DNA from: Phascolarctos cinereus
Taxonomy: Eukaryota > Chordata > Mammalia > Diprotodontia > Phascolarctidae
DNA: 64,000 nt
Assembly (NCBI RefSeq): GCF_002099425.1
Contig: NW_018344037.1
Coordinates: forward strand, 6,646,501 to 6,710,500
Reading direction: 5' to 3'
How positions within the stretch are numbered: position 1 is the stretch's first letter; the number at the start of each line of letters is the position of its first letter. This document shows positions 31,558 through 44,924 of this stretch, piece by piece. A program made the translations under genes and the position numbers. The notes below the pieces were generated by a model that saw nothing but the letters and a program-made list of their open reading frames with translations, had not been told where the DNA came from and made no database searches.

Positions 31558-34289
31558 TCCTTCCTAATAGTAAGAAAATGTGATCCCTGCTGTATTACAC
31601 CCTATTGAGACATTTGTTTCAATTTAGGATAATATATTTTAGGAAATACTAATATTTTGAAAGGAATCCAGAGTAAGGCCAAAAGAGTGATGAAGAACTC
31701 TGAAAGTCCTTCATATATAGTGAAACTCTGGCCTAGTTATGCACTGCACAAATGTTCTAAGAATTTCCAAAGTTCCTGAAATGTATTTGAATTTGTTTAT
31801 TTGTAAAAACTGCCCCTCTCAAGAAGTGTAGACAACATAGAAATTACCATCTTGCCCATATTATAAATCGCAGAACCATTGAGATATTTAGAATAGATGA
31901 AGCAGAATTTATTTGATAACTCAACTATTTTTCCAGCTAAAATATACTACTCAGCATAGTTCATTACAAAATTAAAATGAGTAATAGGCACATATTAGTA
32001 AACAAATAATGGAACATTTTGCCTTTGTTAAACTTACTCTTCATTTTTAGTCAAAGGATTTCCAAGGTAATGTAGATAATCTAAATATCCCAAATATAAT
32101 TGCATTACTGGATTTCTTGCAGATACTTCTAAAGTTCTTAACCAATTTATCTATTCATCTTTGAATGATTCCCTCCCATTGGGGCACTAGTTACTTGGTA
32201 GTCATATTCTTTCCTGCCTTTCAGGAAACAGAAATGAGCTATACATATTAGCATTGAATTCATTTCATGATGATTTTTAAGCTGCTTATTTTGACACTAA
32301 CTTGAATCAGAATAGAATTTGACATGTCTCTTAATTAATTTGAAGACATTGCCAAGTTGCAGAAGAAATTTTCATTTTAATTATGTTACTATTTGTAACC
32401 ACATAAAAATAATCAAGGTACTTATAAAACCATTTTAAAAAGCATATATTATTCTTAACTTTGCTTGAGATTCCTCTGAAGTTTATATGTGAAGTATCTA
32501 TTCCATGATATATTTGGTTATCATATTTCTTATCCTCAAAAATATATGGAGATTCCATCAATATTATTATGGAGAGGTTTCAATTTTGATAATCTCATTT
32601 CATGACTTGAAGATCCCAACATAATATTTAATGTGTACATGAAGACTCAAAGAAATTTAATCTCTTTAAAATTTTTAGGGTTTATTTTTCTTCTTAGTGC
32701 TCAATAATTATCCTTCCCTAGAACTCCCAAGTCCAATTCCATTTTCTCAATTGTGTTAGCAGTTTGCTAAAGAACAGAAAATAAAATCATTCTATTAGTT
32801 GAGAATGCCAACATCTCAAGTAAGGTACCACTCAGTCATGGTTTGTCACTTCATCTTCTGCAATCTGTTGGGCATAGAGGACTAAAAGCAATAAGAATAC
32901 ACAGATTAAAAACTTATTACATCAAAATAAGCCGTTATTTGGTGTAGATAATAAATTAGTTCAATGAAAATAGAAACCACTTAATAAAAAATATTTTCTA
33001 AATAGAAAAGTAAGAGTGACCTATTTTTCTCTAACCTAACGAACAACCTTAATAGCCATTTATATACAACTAGACTAGTGATCCAGGAATTAATGTTCTT
33101 TTTTTTTTTGTAATAAATAATAAATTCACTGTCTCTGACTTAACATGATTAGGTCTCAACCATCTGGATAAAAGGTAATTCTTACAACAATTTCACCCAA
33201 AATTGTTCTTTCATTCACCTGAATTATTTAAAGAACTATTTCAAATCTTGGCTTCACTTTGTTTTGGTAGACTGGCTGACATTAATTAAAACAAGTTTAA
33301 CAAAATATGTCTTTTCCTCTCTTGTATGACGAGAATAGCAACACAACTATTAGTGTTATGCTTACTAGTGATTTTAAATAATGCTCAATAATGTATGGTT
33401 TTAAACTCCTGGAAAGTTATGTGAGCAGCTCTGTTGTCCACTCAGATTGGGTGGTTTGTTTCCAATGTGTTGCCTCCAACCTATGGGACAACAGAATTGA
33501 AACATTCTTCTTGGTTTCTTTATTTCAGAAGAAATAAATAATACAAATAACTATGGCCTAAAATGGACTGGACCTAAGAGTTAATGCAAATGTTACTGTA
33601 GACCTGTTATTAGGGATTCTTATCAGCAATTCTCACAGACTGGGGTTTGTGAAGTAGGATGGGAAAAATACATTTCAATATAATTAGTTTCCTTCATAAT
33701 GCTGTATTTTTATTCTATGCATTTACAATTATTGTTCTGAGAAGCAGTTCACTGGTAGATTGTCGGAGGTATCCATTACAAAAATAATTAAGGACCTTCA
33801 TTTTAGATTGCCTTATGTCTCTCTAGCATCCGTAAGTCTTATATGGCTAAGTGGTTAGGTGCCACAGAAAGCTTCTATAACATTAAGGACCATTGTATTG
33901 TTTTATTGCTGTTGATTATTGAAAAATGCTTCTAGAACAGTGTTTAGAATCTGCCCCTGAATTATTGGTATTAAAGGATATGTTTTTATGCTTTCATGTA
34001 TACATGAAGATTAGTGGAAAATTCAAGTAATTAAATGTTGTACACAGTTTTTAGATGCCCAGAAAAAAAATATTTGGGGGAATTTGGTGGTGGTTGTTTT
34101 TTACTTTTTCACTTTCTATTTGCCCACCAAAAATCAGTACTTGGTATTAGAACATGTAACAGCTTTGTTCTTTCAGGATCGTAAATTGGTCATTGAATCC
34201 AATTTATCTTAAACCACAATTGAGTTTTCAGGACAAGTGATACTTAAAGTCCTCAAACTAATAAATAATTCTGTTTTAATTCATTTTAG

Positions 34290-34541
34290 ATAACACTGCT
34301 AGAATTTTAACGAGAAAAAATGGATTCAGTCGGCATGAAATCAGTAGCTATCTCCTGCCTGTCGTGATCTCTGACAATGATTACCCAATCCAAAGCAGTA
34401 CTGGTACGCTCACTATTCGAGTTTGTGCTTGTGACAGCCAAGGAAACATGCAGTCTTGCAGTGCTGAGGCTTTGCTCCTTCCTGCTGGCTTAAGCACAGG
34501 GGCTCTTATTGCCATTCTCCTCTGCATCATCATTTTGCTAG
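34290..34541 (+). CDS. CDH10: CDH10 coding exon: end of EC5 and start of transmembrane helix
   Basis: This 252-nt exon follows acceptor ttcattttag and ends after the first base of a Val codon (G|TT), with donor gtaagt at 34542. It encodes [20 protein letters not shown], then [20 protein letters not shown] and [16 protein letters not shown], then [20 protein letters not shown] and LCIIILL (window residues 209-291). CACD...GNMQSC carries the conserved EC5 cysteines. [18 protein letters not shown] is the outer part of the single membrane helix, completed by VIVVLFAAL in the next exon. A size of 252 nt is the usual type II length here. Confidence 0.95.
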
Positions 34542-34684
34542 GTAAGTTTTGTTACTACAGATAAAGATAGTTGTTTCATTTTGTTTTGTTTTCTATATCA
34601 TGCATTTGTATAATTATTGAGGGGTAACTTTTATTTGCGAATGGGTCTACTTTACCTCAAATATCTTAAAAGACATGCACAGGG

Positions 34685-34990
34685 GCAGCAATGTTTTATA
34701 GAAAGAACAGTAGCTCCAAAATTCTTGTGAGGATCAAACAACATAGTGAGCATAAAGCCTTTTTCAAACCTCAAAGGGTTATATTAATACTAGCTATTGT
34801 TGCTATTGCCGTTTTATATTATTTGGAGTCAGAATAAACTTAATTTCAAGCTCTCTCAATATTTCTCACCACTCTTGTCACCTTTGGCAAGATGCCTAAA
34901 AAAACTTGGCCTTCAGTTTTCTTAGCTATAAAATGGGAAAGTTGGACTTAATGGTCTTCTATGTCCTTTTCGTTCTAACACTATGATCTT
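34685..34990 (+). mobile_element. CORE-SINE tail followed by MIR
   Basis: 34685-34815 has 'ttgtgaggatcaaacaacat' and 'actagctattgttgctattg', a CORE-SINE tail with eroded head. 34826-34990 has 'caccactcttgtcacctttg', 'ttagctataaaatgggaaag' and 'cttaatggtcttctatgtcc', a MIR in the same orientation. Confidence 0.65.
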
Positions 34991-36000
34991 GCAACTGTTG
35001 GATCTCTAAGGTACCTTTCTATATTATATCTTAGGCTTTTTGTGCACCTGTAATACCAAGAAAAGGTAAAATACGTTGGTTAGACCTCAATAAATGTTCT
35101 CTTTTGATTCCTCATGCCCCCCCCTTTTTTGTATAAACACATAAGCTAAGAATACCAAGTTAGAACTTGGAAAATTTGCATTAAAATGTGAATTTTTCAT
35201 CTATTATAGATACAATTACCATCATCAATATGATGGGTTGCTGGGTTGCTGTTTGTGGAATTGATTGTGATTCAGTGACAAACCTTATCTCAATCTTAAC
35301 TTGGGATATGGAAAAACAAAACAAAACAAAACACTTCATAGCATGAGCATAAAAAAAGTATAATTTCAGTTTACCTAAGAACGATAAAGTCATAGATCTT
35401 TTCCATCTTTTCATTCAATAACCTATTTCCCAGACATAATTGGCACACTCAATCAAGTCATATACATCCTCCAAGGTGGACAAACTTGGCAGAGTTAAGT
35501 ATTTATAAAAAAAAGATGCGGTAAATTTCATTTCTTTGCCTAGGAACGTCAGCCATGTTATATTGTCGCCTGTATCTGAAAGATAATTTTGAAAGAATAT
35601 TCTGTTGGTGGTTGTTGGTTTGCAAGATGAAAAAGAACAGTGTATTCTTCAAGAATTCAGAAATGTTGAATTAAAAAATGTTTTATGAAAACCTATCAGT
35701 CTTCATTTGCAAGAAAATTGAGGTTTTGGAAAGTATTTCTCTGAACTTACATACAACACACACACACACACACACTCAATCACATACACATACAAATACC
35801 CATACTACTCCTTTGATCCTCATGAAGCATGATGCAATGTATGGAGACTTGACCTTGGAATCAGGATACATACTATCTTAGTGACTGAGGATAAGTCTTC
35901 TAGGCAACTTCAAAGACTGGAAGATATGAACTTACATTGGTGGAAAGAATTTCCATATGGGGAGTTTGTCAAAGTGTTGAAATTACAAGCCTACATCAAA

Positions 36001-36039
36001 CAACAAACAAACAAACAAACAAAATCTGTGACCCCCCCA

Positions 36040-36093
<54 letters not shown>
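36001..36093. repeat. (CAAA)n and (CA)n microsatellites
   Basis: CAAA units at 36001-36022, then an uninterrupted CA run of about 26 units at 36042-36093. Confidence 0.97.
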
Positions 36094-36095
<2 letters not shown>

Positions 36096-36485
36096 CTATA
36101 TTCCTGCAGGCCCTAAGTAACAGATAAGGCTCATTGAGTCTACCAAATTCACAAGAACCAGAGACTATGCAGGTTAATGAATGAAGAATAGCGCCTGAGG
36201 GTATCAAACTCAGTAATCCCCATCACTGTGTTCCTGTGCTCTCTCTTGTCTTCTTATTTTTGATCTGTTGTTTTGTACATGTGTTCTAATTTAGACTAAT
36301 AGCCATATTCTAGGTCTAATGGCCAAGCTTGTTTCTCGTGCCTCAGAGCACTGACTGATCCCTGGCTCCCATGTCTTCTGGCTTTTTGTTTATGGACATT
36401 CTTTATTTGTCTTTTGTCTATGCTCCTTTGGATTATGTAGGTGTTGGTCTTTCTATGTACCTTGCAGCTGATATGTGAATGTTTA

Positions 36486-36600
36486 TATGTGTATATCTTC
36501 GTGTATATACATATGCATATGCACATACACAGATACACACATACACATATATATATATATATATACACACATATGCAAGGATATATATATATATATATGG
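36486..36600. repeat. AT/CA-rich simple repeat
   Basis: Mixed TATA, CACATA and TATATG blocks. Tyr-Ile-rich open frames on both strands come from it and are not genes. Confidence 0.9.
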
Positions 36601-36772
36601 ATTGTGTATTAATTTATATGGATAATTTGTATATCTTATATACTGATCTAATTTATACATCACATACAAATTGTCAATTAAAACAAATATAATATGCATA
36701 CACAATACATATACATTTCTCCCTTTCTCTCTCCCCAAGACTTCTCTGGTATCTTAGATGGCCCAACACCCC

Positions 36773-36773
36773 T

Positions 36774-36816
<43 letters not shown>
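36773..36816. repeat. (CT)n microsatellite
   Basis: A nearly pure CT run of about 20 units. Confidence 0.95.
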
Positions 36817-36820
<4 letters not shown>

Positions 36821-36954
36821 GTCTATACATAGTCTATATACACATATGTCTTCAAACCTTATCGTTACCTATATATTTGCATATTTATTCATCTATCTAT
36901 ATCAGTCTAGATCTAGTTCCACAGCCAGTTATCATAGACATTATAATATCCGTA

Positions 36955-37225
36955 TTATATTTCATCTTATTTAATTAAGCCCAATACTCTAACCTGGCAA
37001 GATACTCATGAATCCCATCTCTATAATCTGATACATTAGCTATACTATCTGATTTCTGTCATCTAAAGATTTGATGAGAACACCTTTGTCCAAATCATTG
37101 ATAAAAGTAATAAACAATGGAGAGTAAAATATGGAACTGAGGCATTACAGTGTAGACTTCCTCTCAATTTGACACTAAACCATTAACAGTTAAATTTTAA
37201 TCTACACAGCTAACCAACTAGACAA
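36955..37225 (-). mobile_element. CR1/L3 LINE fragment, antisense
   Basis: 'cccaatactctaacctggca', 'gtcatctaaagatttgatga' and 'ccaaatcattgataaaagta' are the reverse of the L3 region encoding the catalytic FADD box and the INDL-type stretch. Confidence 0.7.
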
Positions 37226-37367
37226 ATACAGTCTATCTATATTCAGACCTCATGCATGCCTACACAAATATAGATCTAGATTTAGAAACAAATACATATG
37301 CACACATGTACATATATTTAGATATCCTATATGTGTGTGCAGCATAAATAATGAGAGATAAATAGTG

Positions 37368-37610
37368 AGGGACATAGATGGCTCAGAGGGTAGAGTTAGG
37401 AAGATCTGAGGTCTTATCTGTCCTCAGACACTTAATAGCAATGTGACTCTGAGCAAGTCATAACTTCTATTTCCCTTAGTCTTCTCATCAGTGAAATGGG
37501 GATAGTAACAACACCCACTCCACAGGACAAGTGAGATAATAATTGTAAAGCTCTTTGTATAGTGCCTGACACATAATATGATCTATAGAGGTACTTATTC
37601 CCTTCTCATC
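37368..37610 (+). mobile_element. CORE-SINE
   Basis: 'agatggctcagagggtagag', 'agaagatc' variants of the B box, 'tttcccttagtcttctcatc', 'gtgaaatggggatagtaaca' and the tail 'agtgcctgacacataatatg' form a full-length type copy with many changes. Confidence 0.75.
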
Positions 37611-38337
37611 TCCTTCACACACTATATACTGAAAGAGCTTATGTTCCTCTGTCTTTATACAATATAATTCAATGCAATACCTAAGAATTCAAATAGCTAC
37701 ACTTAATTATATAAAAGAGCACATATATATATATATATGCATGAATAAGTATGCTTTGTATATTTAAGATCTACAAGGTTCTTTGATATGTCATCATTTC
37801 ATAAAGAATCTGGGTTCTTGTGGACTGTATGTTCTGGTATCCTCCTATAAACTGGAAAGCTTTTGAGTTGCAATAGATGTTACCTCTACCAACATAGAGC
37901 ACTGGCCTTATCTGAATTTAATAGGTGATCTTCAGAAGTTACTGTTCTATGGCTAAAGTATTCATTACCCTATGGTGATGTGGGTGCTTTTCCCATTATC
38001 TGGGCTGATCCTCAGATAATAAACATGAAGTCCATTATCATACAATTACTCAAGACCAATACATTTTGGTAGGCTCATCCAGGGCTCTTGTTACACAAGA
38101 ACTCAGGTAGGTCTCTATGCCATAATAAGGCATCAGTGCAGAAATTTAAAAATGTTAGATGCATAAAGTCTGTGTGTATGTGTATGTGTATGTATACTTC
38201 CATTGCAATTGCAATCTCATCAGTATAGACTGTATAGATCACAACTCACACATTTTTTCAACTGTTCAACTCTTGTCCTTATCTTTCCATGCATACTTTA
38301 TATAGGATCTATTCAACATGCTGGATGCCTTTCTCTG

Positions 38338-38890
38338 CTTCAGCACTTACAAAGTTCCCACCAAGTGCCTGGTATTGAATTAGGAAGATAGAATACAAAA
38401 ACAGTCATTTCCAACACAGAATTTAATTCTATTGGAGGAAGCATGTACCTAAATAAAAATATCAAATAAATATGAGGTTTTTTGACCTGGGGCCATCAGG
38501 AAAACTTTTTGTAGAAACTGGCACTGGAACTGAGTTTTGGAAAGAAAAAAAAGTAGCTATTCTCAGGGGTGGAGGTGAGGAGGGAGCACATTCCTGCATA
38601 GAGAGTGGTCTGTGCAAAAGTATGGAGAAGGGGAGTGAAGTAGCATAGATAAACAATCACCAGAGGCCGGGTGCCTGTAACATACAATGTGTTAAGGAGA
38701 ATAATTTGTTGTAAGCAAGGAAAGGCAGGTGGCAGCCAGATTTTGAAGGTCTTTAAATGTCAGATAGAAGAGTTCATATTTGATCTTAATGTTAATAGAT
38801 GGCCATTAGAGTTTATTGATGAGTGGTGTGGCATGGTCACACCTGTGCTTTAGGAAAATCACTGCTTCTATTAAAATTTTGTGGCTACTG
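38338..38890 (-). mobile_element. L2 LINE 3' region, antisense
   Basis: It starts 'cagcacttacaaagttccca', runs through 'gtagaaactggcactggaac' and 'gggagcacattcctgcatag', and ends with 'gtttattgatgagtggtgtg' and 'tgctttaggaaaatcactgc', in reversed L2 order. Confidence 0.8.
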
Positions 38891-39342
38891 ATGGAACACT
38901 TGAGCTGACCATTTTTAATTCTTTACTTGCTCTATATCAAACTTATATCCTTTTCCAGCTATGCATATCTTTGGTAATGTATTTTAATCTCTGTGAATAG
39001 GCATAGGGATAGGGATCAAACCTGTGACTTCATTCTTATAAATAACTCCCAGGTGAGGAAATTTGCTCTAATAAAAGAAGTAAGCATCTTTTTTGGGGGG
39101 CCAAATTTATAGTTTTAAAGAGTAGTTTAGGACACTGAAAGTTTTATTGACTCAGCCAGAGTCAATCTATATGTATCACAGGTGGGACACATCAAAGTAT
39201 TTCTGGAGCCAAGATCAGCTCTTTTGTATGCACCACACTGCCAAATTTGTATATGTGAGAGAAATATGCATGTAGAAATGAATGCACTTAGAAAGAACAC
39301 TGTATATCACTTAATAGATAGCCATATATATATGTATGTATG

Positions 39343-39448
<106 letters not shown>

Positions 39449-39943
39449 TAAATGCAGAGATAAAGCCTGTCTACATGATCACAAATTTGAAAGCATTATT
39501 TCTATTACTTAATAGTAGCACTATTGTGACTGTAGGGAAAGTTCAAAGTTTATTATTTTGCTTTGTTTCATTTTGTTTTGTTTTGTTCATGAGATAAGGT
39601 TAGGTACTTCCATGTTCTCCCAAAAGAAATTATGCTATTTTCATGTAAACTATTTATTTTAAAATTCTATATTTAGTTTTAATTGTATATAGTCTAAGCT
39701 ATAGCACAAAGCTTGCTGTTTTGACTCTTTTATCATAGTACAAGTACCGTAGTTCACTGTCTAAATAGCTAAAGGGTAAATTACTCATCCCAGGCACAGT
39801 ATGACATAACCTATGAAAAGAATGCAGTTATCAAATCTAATTTAGGTTTTCTATAGCTTAGGAAATTAGAACATCCTAAATTTAAATGTGTAGCTTGTGT
39901 ATTCTACATACCTTTCTGGTGTATGAGGAAGGGCAAGATTAAA

Positions 39944-39969
39944 ACACACACACACACACACACACACAC
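39944..39969. repeat. (CA)n microsatellite
   Basis: An uninterrupted CA run of about 13 units. Confidence 0.95.
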
Positions 39970-40953
39970 CCCTTGAAAGAAACCAAAAAGCTGATATTAA
40001 CATTTTGAAAATATACTGCATATGCTAGTAATTTTTGAGCACTGGATTATTTTAAGTAATAGAAGGAAAATAGATGACTTTTATACTTAATGTAACCCTT
40101 CAAAAATAATAAAACAACTATGTGATAGTGTAGTGGTTAAGAATTTCCTCACTAAGAGCTCTCTATACTGATTAAATCATAGGTATATTTAAAAACACAT
40201 ACATATACATATATGTTGCATGTATATAGATATAATCCATTGTTGTGTGTCCATATATATAAGTATACACATATGTGAGAGCTTTATTTTAAAAGATATT
40301 ATATAATCACCATTGATCTTCAATTAATTAATAAATCCCTCCATGGAGGATTTCAATCCCCTCTAGCAGTGAAACCTTTGTGTATGGTCATTATTAGTAA
40401 ACTGTACGTAATATCATTTTAGATCGCTAATAAAAAAAACAGTTTAGCCAAATATGGCTTTCTAAACTGCCTAAGATAAAGATATTTTATTTTAAATTTA
40501 GAAAACAAATTGTCTATTTTTTTTGATATATATGTAACTTTATATCAATAATTTATCCAAAGGTCATGATGATTATCCTTATTATTGGTGTTTTCATTAT
40601 TATTAATGTTATGATGAAGAGAAAAGACCAATGATGATTTTTACATGAAGCAGTGAGACAAGTAAGATTTTCTGGGTGTTCCTAGGGAAAATAGTGGAAA
40701 CATAATTCAAAATTGAGGAATATTTATTTTCCTTTAAATCACTGTCATTTTACTTTACTATAGATCAATTTCTTTAAATATGTATTAATGGGGGGAAACC
40801 CCACAAAGTCTAGCTAAAGGACAAAATTAATCTTAAATTCGCCAATTGACTAGGAAGAAGTAAGGAAACCTAAGGCTTGATATGTTTCCAGTCAACTCTT
40901 ATGCACTCTCAGTAAGCAAGATCTGTTCTTTACTTCCCTCTCATTTTCCCCAG

Positions 40954-41444
40954 TTATAGTTGTGCTATTTGCAGCTCTGAAAAGACAGCGAAAGAAAGAG
41001 CCTCTCATCTTATCTAAAGAGGACATCAGAGACAACATTGTGAGTTATAATGACGAAGGAGGTGGAGAGGAAGACACCCAGGCATTTGATATTGGTACTC
41101 TGAGGAATCCTGCGGTTATAGAAGACAAGAAGCTGCGACGAGACATTATTCCAGAAACGTTGTTTATCCCACGGAGGACTCCTTCAGCTCCAGATAACAC
41201 AGATGTCCGAGATTTCATTAATGAGAGGCTAAAAGAGCATGATATTGATCCCACTGCTCCACCATATGATTCACTCGCAACCTATGCCTATGAAGGAAAT
41301 GATTCTGTAGCCGAATCTTTGAGTTCACTAGAATCAGGTACTACTGACGGAGATCAAAACTATGATTACCTCCGAGAATGGGGCCCTCGGTTTAATAAGT
41401 TAGCTGAAATGTATGGTGGTGGGGAAAGTGACAAAGACTCTTAA
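40954..41444 (+). CDS. CDH10: CDH10 last coding exon: inner transmembrane part and cytoplasmic tail
   Basis: The exon follows acceptor cattttccccag, completes the split Val codon and runs open to TAA at 41442-41444 (491 coding nt; window residues 293-454). It encodes [20 protein letters not shown] (end of the helix and basic stop-transfer), then the juxtamembrane p120-catenin region with [20 protein letters not shown], then the beta-catenin binding region with [17 protein letters not shown], the serine block [11 protein letters not shown], and the end [20 protein letters not shown] followed by GGESDKDS. The combination [20 protein letters not shown] separates CDH10 from CDH6 (SDWGPRFKKLADMYGG) and CDH9 as I remember them. 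The tail is complete and shows no break. Confidence 0.95.
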
Positions 41445-42040
41445 CCTAGGATACATTTTCTGTTCTCTCAAGAAGAAATCATTTTCCAGACACCACCTCT
41501 GCTCCTTTATAATATTTGACATTCAGGAGAATTTTCCTGCCACTCAGCACAATATTTTTTTCCCTTTCCCTTTTTAATTTGTTCATTAATTTCATTAATT
41601 CTTTCTTGTAGGATGTCACATGGAGTATATACAGCATTTTATTTAATCACTTCCAAGAGCCAAAGCTATGGAAATTCAGTGTTGTCCATTTTAGTAAATA
41701 AAAGATACTTTCAGAAACTCGAACAGGATAAGACTCCCTTAAGCAACTTCATATACAAGCCGCTTCTGTTAGGTACCTGTCCTGCCCTTGCAAGTGCAGC
41801 TTTTAAGGAGGTGAAGAATTTTTTTAAAAAATATATATAATAAACATACATATATCTATATATCTCCTGTTCTGTACATTACAATTCCAAAAAATGTACA
41901 TTTGGTGTTAGTAAGTGTGATATGCAGCTGGTATACAAAACTTTGTGCAACTTCATCTCATCAAATTCTATCTGCTAATGTTTTATATTTATATTTTTGT
42001 ATTTATTTTTAAGAAATAAACCAGTTTTTACAACTACTTT
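41445..42040 (+). other. CDH10: CDH10 3' untranslated region (probable)
   Basis: AU-rich sequence of about 600 nt between the stop codon and the first good polyadenylation signal. It includes ATTTA-type elements near 41995-42005 and an earlier AATAAA-like site at 41839-41844. The exact cleavage site cannot be seen, and longer forms are possible. Confidence 0.65.
42015..42020 (+). terminator. CDH10: Polyadenylation signal AATAAA
   Basis: Canonical hexamer about 570 nt after the stop codon, with T-rich sequence downstream (ttgcctccaatttcttttg). Cleavage is expected near 42035-42045. Confidence 0.65.
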
Positions 42041-43454
42041 GCCTCCAATTTCTTTTGTTTCCTGAGGAAGAAATATGTTCAAAAATACTTGCTATGAAGC
42101 TATGAATGAGTTCCAGTAAGAATACAGTCTTTAATTATATAAATTGATAACTACTGATCAGCATGATTCCAGGTAAAGAAAAAAATCTTTTCCTTAACTG
42201 TTTTAATAACTAATGTATAATTTTATAAGGTAATGAGGAGTTATTCACAGATTTTTCCAAAACATGTTATCTTCATTTTCATATTTAACAAAGAAGGATA
42301 AATAAGAATATCTTATTTTTTGATAAATGCATAGTGTACATTGTTTTTTTGTTTCTGTTCTACAAATGGTGTCAACAAACAGTCTTGGGGCAGAAAATAT
42401 CATCCTTATTATTTTCTTTTGATATGTACTATGTAGACTTTTTGTTATTAATATCTTTTTTAAGTCACACAATTTAAAGGGGTTTAAGATAAAAGTAACC
42501 TCTTAATGGAAAATATCCCTAGATCCTATAGTGACATTGTGAATATTACAAATAATGGCATCATGGTCACCATCATCATCATCAGAAGAATGTTGCGTGT
42601 CCCATTAGCACACTATTATAATTACGTCAATTTTCTTTCAGAAATGCATTATATGCCTATTAGTAGAAGTCTTTCTTTTTTCTTCTGGAACTGATTTAAT
42701 TCAGATCAGTTGAGAGAATGCAGCCCATTTGTTCTGCAAAGTTCCTGTCATCCACTGATTTTAGCTATCACTAACTTACCTCATTTTACCCTGGCTCCAC
42801 AAAATGCTTTAATTTTAAATTGAGCACTTTGTTGGAGCTGGTTAGGAAGCCTCATCCCCTGCTGAATGAGTATATTGTAAACAATGAATACAATTGGCCT
42901 CATCTCCAAACAGTGAAAATACTGTGCTCTTGGAGAGGCAGAAAATGTAATATTGACATACCCTTAATGTGGACTTAATTATTGCATTTATTTTGAAAGG
43001 CACTTTTCCTATTTTAAAGGTTAAAAATGCCCAAATGTTTGCAGTTCAACATATTTGTGAATGCATAATAAACCTTCTGACTATGAGAGAAATACAGCCA
43101 ATATTGCCACTTGTGATCTAACTTCTAGACACTATGTGGCTCAGCAGGTCATATAATAAGAGCTAACTTGGCAAACTTCCTAAGTTCCAAAAGCCCATTC
43201 CTGGCAATTCAATGGACCAAATCACAGAATAGAAAACAAAAACTGGTCTATTTAAGTGAAAAGAAAAAAAAGCAAGCCTCTGAATTAGTCAAACTTAATT
43301 TGAAATTCATTTTTTAAAGAAATAAAAAAAATACGGAAATATTACATTAGGTCTCAAAATGAGCATGTTTTGAAAATATCTCATTAGTTTTGAAAAGTTT
43401 TACACTAAAATTATATTTTCTATTAATATTCATTAATATTAATGATAATTATTT

Positions 43455-43690
43455 ATATTAGTGACTTTTGGCATGGTGACTAGAGGACCAGGCTCAAAGC
43501 CAAGAAAACTTGGCTTCACATACCTGCTACATGACCCTGTGCAAGCCACTTACCTCAGTGTTCTAGACTGATTTCTAAGGTTAGAAACTACAGAAAACAC
43601 GCCAATCTATATTAGAAGAGGGAGTTTCCTCACCTCAGAGTCTCTTATATCAGAGAAATTACAGATGTTATTTCAGATCTTATTTCAATT
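43455..43690 (+). mobile_element. Marsupial tRNA-derived SINE (CORE-type)
   Basis: 'gcatggtgactagaggacca', 'ctgctacatgaccctgtgca', 'agagggagtttcctcacctc' and 'atatcagagaaattacag' match the copies at 3777, 17870 and 24605. Confidence 0.7.
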
Positions 43691-44014
43691 CTTTTTTTTT
43701 CCAATGGGCCACAGGCTTCAAACTGAGACATTTTACATTTGTTATTTCACCTTCATTAAGGTGGAAAAAATGTACTATACTGTCATGAAAAGAGCCCATC
43801 CCAAATTTCAGGGAAGTTGGCTTCAAGCTTAGGTATCAAATATTCACCATGATTAGAGGGAAAGGACAGTCTCAAAAGTAGATTGTCTCTAACTCATCAA
43901 ATTTCCAGGTTAAAAGATTAAAAATCTGTTTGATTGTAACCAGAGGTGCATCCTGATATTAGGTAATAATCAAGACTCCAACCTAATCAGCAAATTTCTT
44001 GGGAATCTAGTTAC

Positions 44015-44600
44015 AATGAGGACTTTCTCATGCATTACTTTGTTCAAACTCCTTCAATCTTGCATCTCGCAAATCTCCCCTCGCAAATGGAAAAGGCAAG
44101 GTTCTTCCTACCTTAAAAAATTACCCATATTTTCTTTAGCTCCTAAGTATATTTCCAGCCTCATTTCATATTCCTTTTCTCTCCTCACTCCCCAGCTATA
44201 CCATTCTTTCCGCATGAACTACTGCCTCATCTCCAAAGTGATTCTACTATTTCTTACTTCCTGCATTTTACATAGGTCATTCCTGCCTGAAATATGCTCT
44301 CTCACTGGTATATAAAATAATGATTTTTTTCCCTTCTAGGCTTAGGTTGGGAGCCTCTTCTGACTGCAGACCTTTCCTTCATTCCCACAGCTAAAAGTGT
44401 TCTCTTCTCTTTCATTCATTTTTCCTAGAAGGCTTTGCCTGATGACTCATTTGCCCCCATCTCACTCTACCACATATTGACATACTGGCTACCACCTGCC
44501 CCTACAATTTATCATAAGGTCCTTGAGGGCAGACTGTTAGTTTTTGTCTCTGTATCCCCAGCTCCTAGCATAGTGCCTTCCAAATAGTAATCACTTTTGT
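44015..44600 (+). mobile_element. L2 LINE 3' end
   Basis: Sense L2 with 'ccttcattcccacagctaaa', 'aaggctttgcctgatgactc', 'tttatcataaggtccttgag' and 'ctctgtatccccagctccta', then 'gcatagtgccttcc'. The partial open frame at its start is a remnant, not a gene. Confidence 0.85.
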
Positions 44601-44924
44601 TTGTTTTGTTTGTTTTTTACTTAAAGAGATCAACCCCATGATTTTTTGCCATGATTAAATTTTTGAGTGAATTGTTACAAAGCTGCTATTGATTCTGTTC
44701 TACTGAAATCAGCATGTAGGCCTTTTTTTGCTCAAGTAAGAAGTATGTATAACCATGATACTGATAGGAAGTCTAGTTAGTGCCTAGTATTGCCTTAGTT
44801 TTGAAACAAAACTGTTTTTGCTTTATGTCAGCATACCTATTAACACAAGTGTTCCTGCTAAATTGGGAGTAGAAGTCACTTATTTTCTCTCAAAATATTG
44901 GAAATTTAGAGTAGTGAGGGACCT

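Larger units (their letters stand above)
29531..34289 (+). other. CDH10: CDH10 intron, about 4.8 kb
   Basis: Donor gtatat, acceptor ttcattttag. L2 fragments lie at 30520 and 31290. I recognise no repeat or gene in 29540-30515 or 31560-34285, a long AT-rich stretch that is unusually free of recognisable elements for this window. Confidence 0.85.

Noticed and set aside
36041-36093. Possible CRISPR-like or tandem array
   Set aside because: It is a pure CA dinucleotide run. There are no spacers, and the genome is eukaryotic.
41613-41840. 75-codon open frame in the 3'UTR
   Set aside because: Low-quality composition, no known domain, and it lies in AU-rich 3'UTR.
44016-44315. 99-codon open frame downstream of CDH10
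   Set aside because: It lies in the 3' part of a sense L2 and has no host-protein similarity I recognise.
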